A stretch of 10,251 nt of DNA from an uncultured Sphingomonadaceae bacterium (GTDB taxonomy: Bacteria; Pseudomonadota; Alphaproteobacteria; Sphingomonadales; Sphingomonadaceae), in assembly GCA_938003725.1 (NCBI GenBank), contig CALKXX010000124.1, positions 1-10,251 of the forward strand. Direction: 5' to 3'. Below, piece after piece: positions 7,764 to 10,251 of this stretch. The stretch's first letter is position 1; every line of letters begins with the position of its first letter. A program made the position numbers and the translations under genes. The notes under the pieces were generated by a model. That model was given only the letters and a program-made list of their open reading frames with translations. It searched no databases and was not told the origin of the DNA.

Positions 7764-8072
7764 ATGTCATTTGACTATGGGGCTCTCGACGCTGCTCTCA
7801 CAGCAGCCGTAGGCGACGATCAGTCGCTCATTTCTGAATTGCGTGCTGCGTTTCTGGAAAGCGCGAGGCGGCAATTAGATTTGCTACATCGTGCGCGCTG
7901 CGACGCCAATTGGGAATATGCCGCTTGGCGTCTTAAGGGGTTGGCGGCAAGTTTCGGTGCGACGACCGTATTGGGCCTTGCGGATGAAGCTGCGAATTCT
8001 GCTCCCGGCGAACCGGTTGTGCTCAGAAAAATAGATCAGGCGATTTCCGCTATCGAGGCACATCGCGACTAA
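7764..8072 (+). CDS. Hpt-domain-like protein lacking the phospho-acceptor histidine
   Basis: 102 residues, close to the length of a stand-alone histidine phosphotransfer (Hpt) domain, with predicted helical composition throughout. The stretch AAWRLKGLAASFGA (residues 53-66) aligns with the Hpt signature a-H-x-L-K-G-x-a-x-x-x-G-a, keeping the LKG and the distal Gly-Ala, but the phosphorylated His is Trp55 (TGG at 7926-7928). His42 lies about 13 residues earlier and is not at the acceptor position. A classical phosphorelay role is therefore unlikely; it could bind response regulators or kinases without transferring phosphate. Start ATG at 7764 gives a complete domain; GGGGG at 7745-7749 is rather far upstream as ribosome binding site. 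It is divergent from the coiled-coil gene and 100 bases ahead of the next + strand gene. Confidence 0.75.
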   Translation: MSFDYGALDAALTAAVGDDQSLISELRAAFLESARRQLDLLHRARCDANWEYAAWRLKGLAASFGATTVLGLADEAANSAPGEPVVLRKIDQAISAIEAHRD

Positions 8073-8136
8073 CAGAGCCATTGCGTGCTCCCGTCCTGAC
8101 TAACGCTTTGCATGCCACCATCATGCATCCTATGAG

Positions 8137-8157
8137 ACGCGCATCGTTAATGCGCGT
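8137..8157 (+). promoter_or_regulatory. Perfect hairpin just upstream of the GTG start at 8173
   Basis: ACGCGCAT (8137-8144) and ATGCGCGT (8150-8157) form a perfect 8-bp stem with loop CGTTA. No T-run follows, so it is a poor intrinsic terminator. It ends one base before TTGGGA-like bases (GGGA, 8159-8162) that may be the ribosome binding site for the GTG at 8173, so it could act in the leader RNA or be a DNA operator. Confidence 0.4.
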
Positions 8158-8172
8158 TGGGATGATGAATTC

Positions 8173-9375
8173 GTGAAACTGGCCTTTATTTCACTGGCAA
8201 AAGAAGATCCGGATGAAGGTGGCCCGATCGGTCTGTTGCCTCTGTTCGATAAAATGATTGTTGAAAAACAGGTGCGCTCCGCTTTGACGATGGCCGCGGA
8301 TAAGATCGTGTTTCTGTGCCCGACCATGCCCGGTGCAATTCTTCAATTTGTCGACCAGTTGAAAGTTCGGGACATTGATGCTGAGATTGTGCGTAGAGCT
8401 AGCGACCTTGTTCAATATGCCTCGCATGACAATGATTTGGTTTACATCGGGGATGGAATTTTACCATCACCGTCTATTGAACAACAGATGGCCAAACTGA
8501 AAGGTGAAGCTGTCTACGTAGTCGCAAATTCGGATATTTATGAAGACCTTGAACGGATTGACCTGAACCAACGTTGGGCAGGGTTGTTGCGGTTAAAGGC
8601 CTCACGACTGTCGGCGTTGATAGATATCCCTGACGATTGGAATATTGGGTCCGCGCTGCTGCGCATATCGGTTCAGGCGGAATGCCCAAGGGAAGTGATC
8701 TCTGATCCGCGGATGGTCGCAGGCGACGTGATACATATTGAAAATAACATCGAAGCTGAAGAATATACCCGGCGCAAATTAGCTGAACCTGGATTGAACA
8801 ATGGAAATATCCTCGACAGATTGATTTTCTGGCCAATTACTCGCCGATTGTTACCAAAACTCTGGCCGATGCAAAATGCTGGATTATATTTGGGCGGCGC
8901 GAGCATTTTCCTTGCGCTTTGCGCTGCCATAATTGCTTATTTCCAAGTTGAAATCCTCGCTCTGGGATTGTTGTTCGTTGGTAGTGTCCTCGGCCTTGTG
9001 GGCAGCAGAACAAATAACTTTGCACAGACCGAAAATGACATGACTCCGATGCATGTTGCGACTGATATTCTTGCGAAAATTGCACTGCTCATCTTGGTTC
9101 TGGCTCTTTCGACGTCGGCTGATATGGTTCCTAATCTAGTCATACTGGTCTTATATTGGATAATTTTGCCGCTTGTCGGGAAAGTTCAGGATCAAAAGAT
9201 CCTCCGGTGGTTGAAACCTGACAAATCGTTTCCGACTTTTGTGCTTCTGATTTCCGCCATTTTTGGCCATTTTCTGCCCGGTATTTATTTCGTCGCGTTG
9301 TGGACATCGCTATATTTGGGAATCGCAAGCTATCACAACCCGCGGAGTGACGCTAAACCGCAAAAATCCGCCTAA
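8173..9375 (+). CDS. Membrane protein: nucleotidyltransferase-like N-terminus plus degenerate CDP-alcohol phosphatidyltransferase-like C-terminus
   Basis: 400 residues. The N-terminal half (1-210) is soluble; GGPIGLLPLFDKMIVEKQVRSAL (split: 16-25, 26-38) and LVYIGDGILPS (89-99) recall sugar/inositol-phosphate nucleotidyltransferases, though the usual Gly-rich GxGxR loop is absent. The region RWAGLLRL (134-141) and PDDWNIGSALLR (153-164) continues this domain. The C-terminal half begins LDRLIFWPITRRLLP (214-228), as in CDP-alcohol phosphatidyltransferases, and has about six membrane segments (about 236-387). The motif DxxDGxxAR-x8-GxxxDxxxD falls by spacing on residues 273-298 but reads Leu273, Val276-Gly277, Thr-Asn, Met290, His294, Asp298; only one Gly and the last Asp survive. 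Catalysis as in the family is doubtful. Start: GTG at 8173 is the only ATG/GTG/TTG between the upstream in-frame stop (8101) and the domain. Function unknown. Confidence 0.72.
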   Translation: MKLAFISLAKEDPDEGGPIGLLPLFDKMIVEKQVRSALTMAADKIVFLCPTMPGAILQFVDQLKVRDIDAEIVRRASDLVQYASHDNDLVYIGDGILPSPSIEQQMAKLKGEAVYVVANSDIYEDLERIDLNQRWAGLLRLKASRLSALIDIPDDWNIGSALLRISVQAECPREVISDPRMVAGDVIHIENNIEAEEYTRRKLAEPGLNNGNILDRLIFWPITRRLLPKLWPMQNAGLYLGGASIFLALCAAIIAYFQVEILALGLLFVGSVLGLVGSRTNNFAQTENDMTPMHVATDILAKIALLILVLALSTSADMVPNLVILVLYWIILPLVGKVQDQKILRWLKPDKSFPTFVLLISAIFGHFLPGIYFVALWTSLYLGIASYHNPRSDAKPQKSA

Positions 9376-9403
9376 TCAACAGCTATTGCACTTAGCGGGA
9401 TGT

Positions 9404-9419
9404 TAACCACATTGGGTTA
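9404..9419. promoter_or_regulatory. Short inverted repeat upstream of the DUF2336 gene
   Basis: TAACC (9404-9408) and GGTTA (9415-9419) form a 5-bp inverted repeat with a 6-base spacer, 11 bases before the ATG at 9430. GTTAAC/TTAAC-type sequence also occurs in the divergent region at 7736-7741. Position suits an operator, but arms this short occur by chance. Confidence 0.2.
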
Positions 9420-9429
9420 CACGTAAGCT

Positions 9430-10251
9430 ATGGCTGAACGAGCATTGTCCATGACGGGATCTTACCGGAACGAGCTGATTTCACTTGCCAAAAGTGCAGG
9501 CCGAAAAAGCACTTCTGTGTCTGCTGATTTAGCAGCTTTGCTGTTCCCCAAATCCGACGTGATTTTTAACGATAGGATGTTGTCCAATATCCGCCAGTCA
9601 ATGTTCAATCTGATTTCTGAAATAGAGACGGAATTATGTCGTATCGCGACCAATGGGGCCGGGGCAACGAATCAGGCTTTGCTTGAAATCGGCAATGCGG
9701 CATCGGGCGGCAGTTTTGATCTGTTGAACGACGCAGGTCTACTCCAAGACCGGGATTTACTGAATTTTCTATTCGCGCGAACGCAAGAACATGAATTGCA
9801 AGCGCAGATGTCACGCACCCGTTCGCCCGAACAGTTGGATGCGGCTTTGCTAGAACATCTGGATCATCATGAACCGATGATTGCTGAAGCGGCCATGGGG
9901 TTGGTGGTCGCACGCAGCAAAGCTGTCATCAACGGCCAGATGTACCTAACGGTGGCTCAATTACCGGCGGAACTGACCCACAAACTAGCCTGGAAAGTTG
10001 TCGCCGCGGTTGAAAAGCTGTCCGGTGCAAATCCAGAACATCTGGCAATCGCTGCCAATGAGATGTTGGCTGAGCATGATGAAGGCGATTCACTGCAAAA
10101 CAAAGCACTTCGGCTCGCGCAGCTACTGGCGAAAGAAAGTACTGAAATAACTCCTTTGGAGAAAAGCGGGCTTAATCTATTTTTAGCCCAAATTGCTCTG
10201 GGTTCTGGCTTATCTGTGGATCAATTGGTTGGATTTACCAGTGAACCGAAA
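9430..10251 (+). CDS. Probable DUF2336 family protein, N-terminal 274 codons (3' end outside window)
   Basis: The frame from ATG 9430 is open to the last base of the window (274 codons, no stop), so the gene is cut by the edge. The product is soluble, mainly alpha-helical and leucine/alanine-rich, without signal peptide or membrane segment. The stretch SFDLLNDAGLLQDRDLLNFL (95-114), repeated helical pairs such as PMIAEAAMGLVVARS (149-163), and LPAELTHKLAWKVVAAV (178-194) resemble DUF2336 proteins of sphingomonads, whose helical-repeat form suggests protein binding. Their function is not established. Start: the ATG gives a typical beginning; no strong ribosome binding site (TAAG at 9424-9427), and Met8 (9451) is an alternative. 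It lies 54 bases after the membrane-protein gene, same strand, and may be co-transcribed or have its own promoter. Family assignment is by recalled sequence style only. Confidence 0.62.
   Translation, partial: MAERALSMTGSYRNELISLAKSAGRKSTSVSADLAALLFPKSDVIFNDRMLSNIRQSMFNLISEIETELCRIATNGAGATNQALLEIGNAASGGSFDLLNDAGLLQDRDLLNFLFARTQEHELQAQMSRTRSPEQLDAALLEHLDHHEPMIAEAAMGLVVARSKAVINGQMYLTVAQLPAELTHKLAWKVVAAVEKLSGANPEHLAIAANEMLAEHDEGDSLQNKALRLAQLLAKESTEITPLEKSGLNLFLAQIALGSGLSVDQLVGFTSEPK

Noticed and set aside
8137..8157. Rho-independent terminator for the Hpt-like gene
   Set aside because: The stem is strong but followed by TGGGATGATG, not a T-run, and lies directly at the next gene's start.
8073..8172. 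Possible small gene or small RNA in the 100-base gap
   Set aside because: No convincing start with ribosome binding site; only the 8-bp hairpin is notable, and without a T-run or promoter a small RNA cannot be supported.
9605..9913. A 102-codon open frame on the - strand
   Set aside because: Antisense to the start of the DUF2336-like gene, whose frame stays open for 274 codons with helical-protein composition.
1..10251. Mobile element, prophage, toxin-antitoxin or defence island
   Set aside because: No transposase, integrase, terminal repeats, tRNA-linked attachment site, or toxin/antitoxin pair is visible; base composition looks even throughout.

Overview
The window looks like a chromosomal segment of an alphaproteobacterium, most likely Sphingomonadales with a moderate G+C content (Parasphingorhabdus/Sphingorhabdus-like; lineage inferred, not tested). 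The main reason is the gene order nuoM-nuoN-birA-coaX-rnj-DUF1467, typical of alphaproteobacteria. It is followed by poorly described genes whose sequence style (Hpt-like protein, nucleotidyltransferase/CDP-alcohol transferase-like membrane protein, DUF2336) I associate with sphingomonads. There are no mobile elements, tRNA/rRNA genes or CRISPR arrays.

Left half (1-5374, all + strand) is one tight housekeeping operon. The 3' end of nuoM and all of nuoN encode proton-pumping membrane subunits of respiratory complex I. Biotin-protein ligase (birA), type III pantothenate kinase (coaX), ribonuclease J (rnj) and a small DUF1467 membrane protein follow. Genes overlap by 1-4 bases or lie 3-16 bases apart, so translational coupling is likely. 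The birA reading frame has no ordinary start that keeps its biotin-site Ser-Thr-Asn; a CTG codon overlapping the nuoN stop is the best candidate.

Right half (5371-10251) holds a different group. A large minus-strand gene encodes a 774-residue membrane-anchored coiled-coil protein. It converges on the operon so tightly that the two stop codons share one CTAG palindrome. Divergent from it, across 68 bases rich in inverted repeats, are an Hpt-fold protein whose phospho-accepting histidine is tryptophan, a 400-residue protein with a nucleotidyltransferase-like N-terminus and a CDP-alcohol phosphatidyltransferase-like membrane half with most catalytic residues replaced, and the first 274 codons of a probable DUF2336 protein running off the window.

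The most interesting reading is that the right half contains two adjacent degenerate ('pseudo-enzyme') proteins beside a polarity-scaffold-like coiled-coil protein and a DUF2336 protein. This may be an undescribed sphingomonad-specific signalling or cell-envelope module. The grouping is inference from gene neighbourhood and motif loss only.
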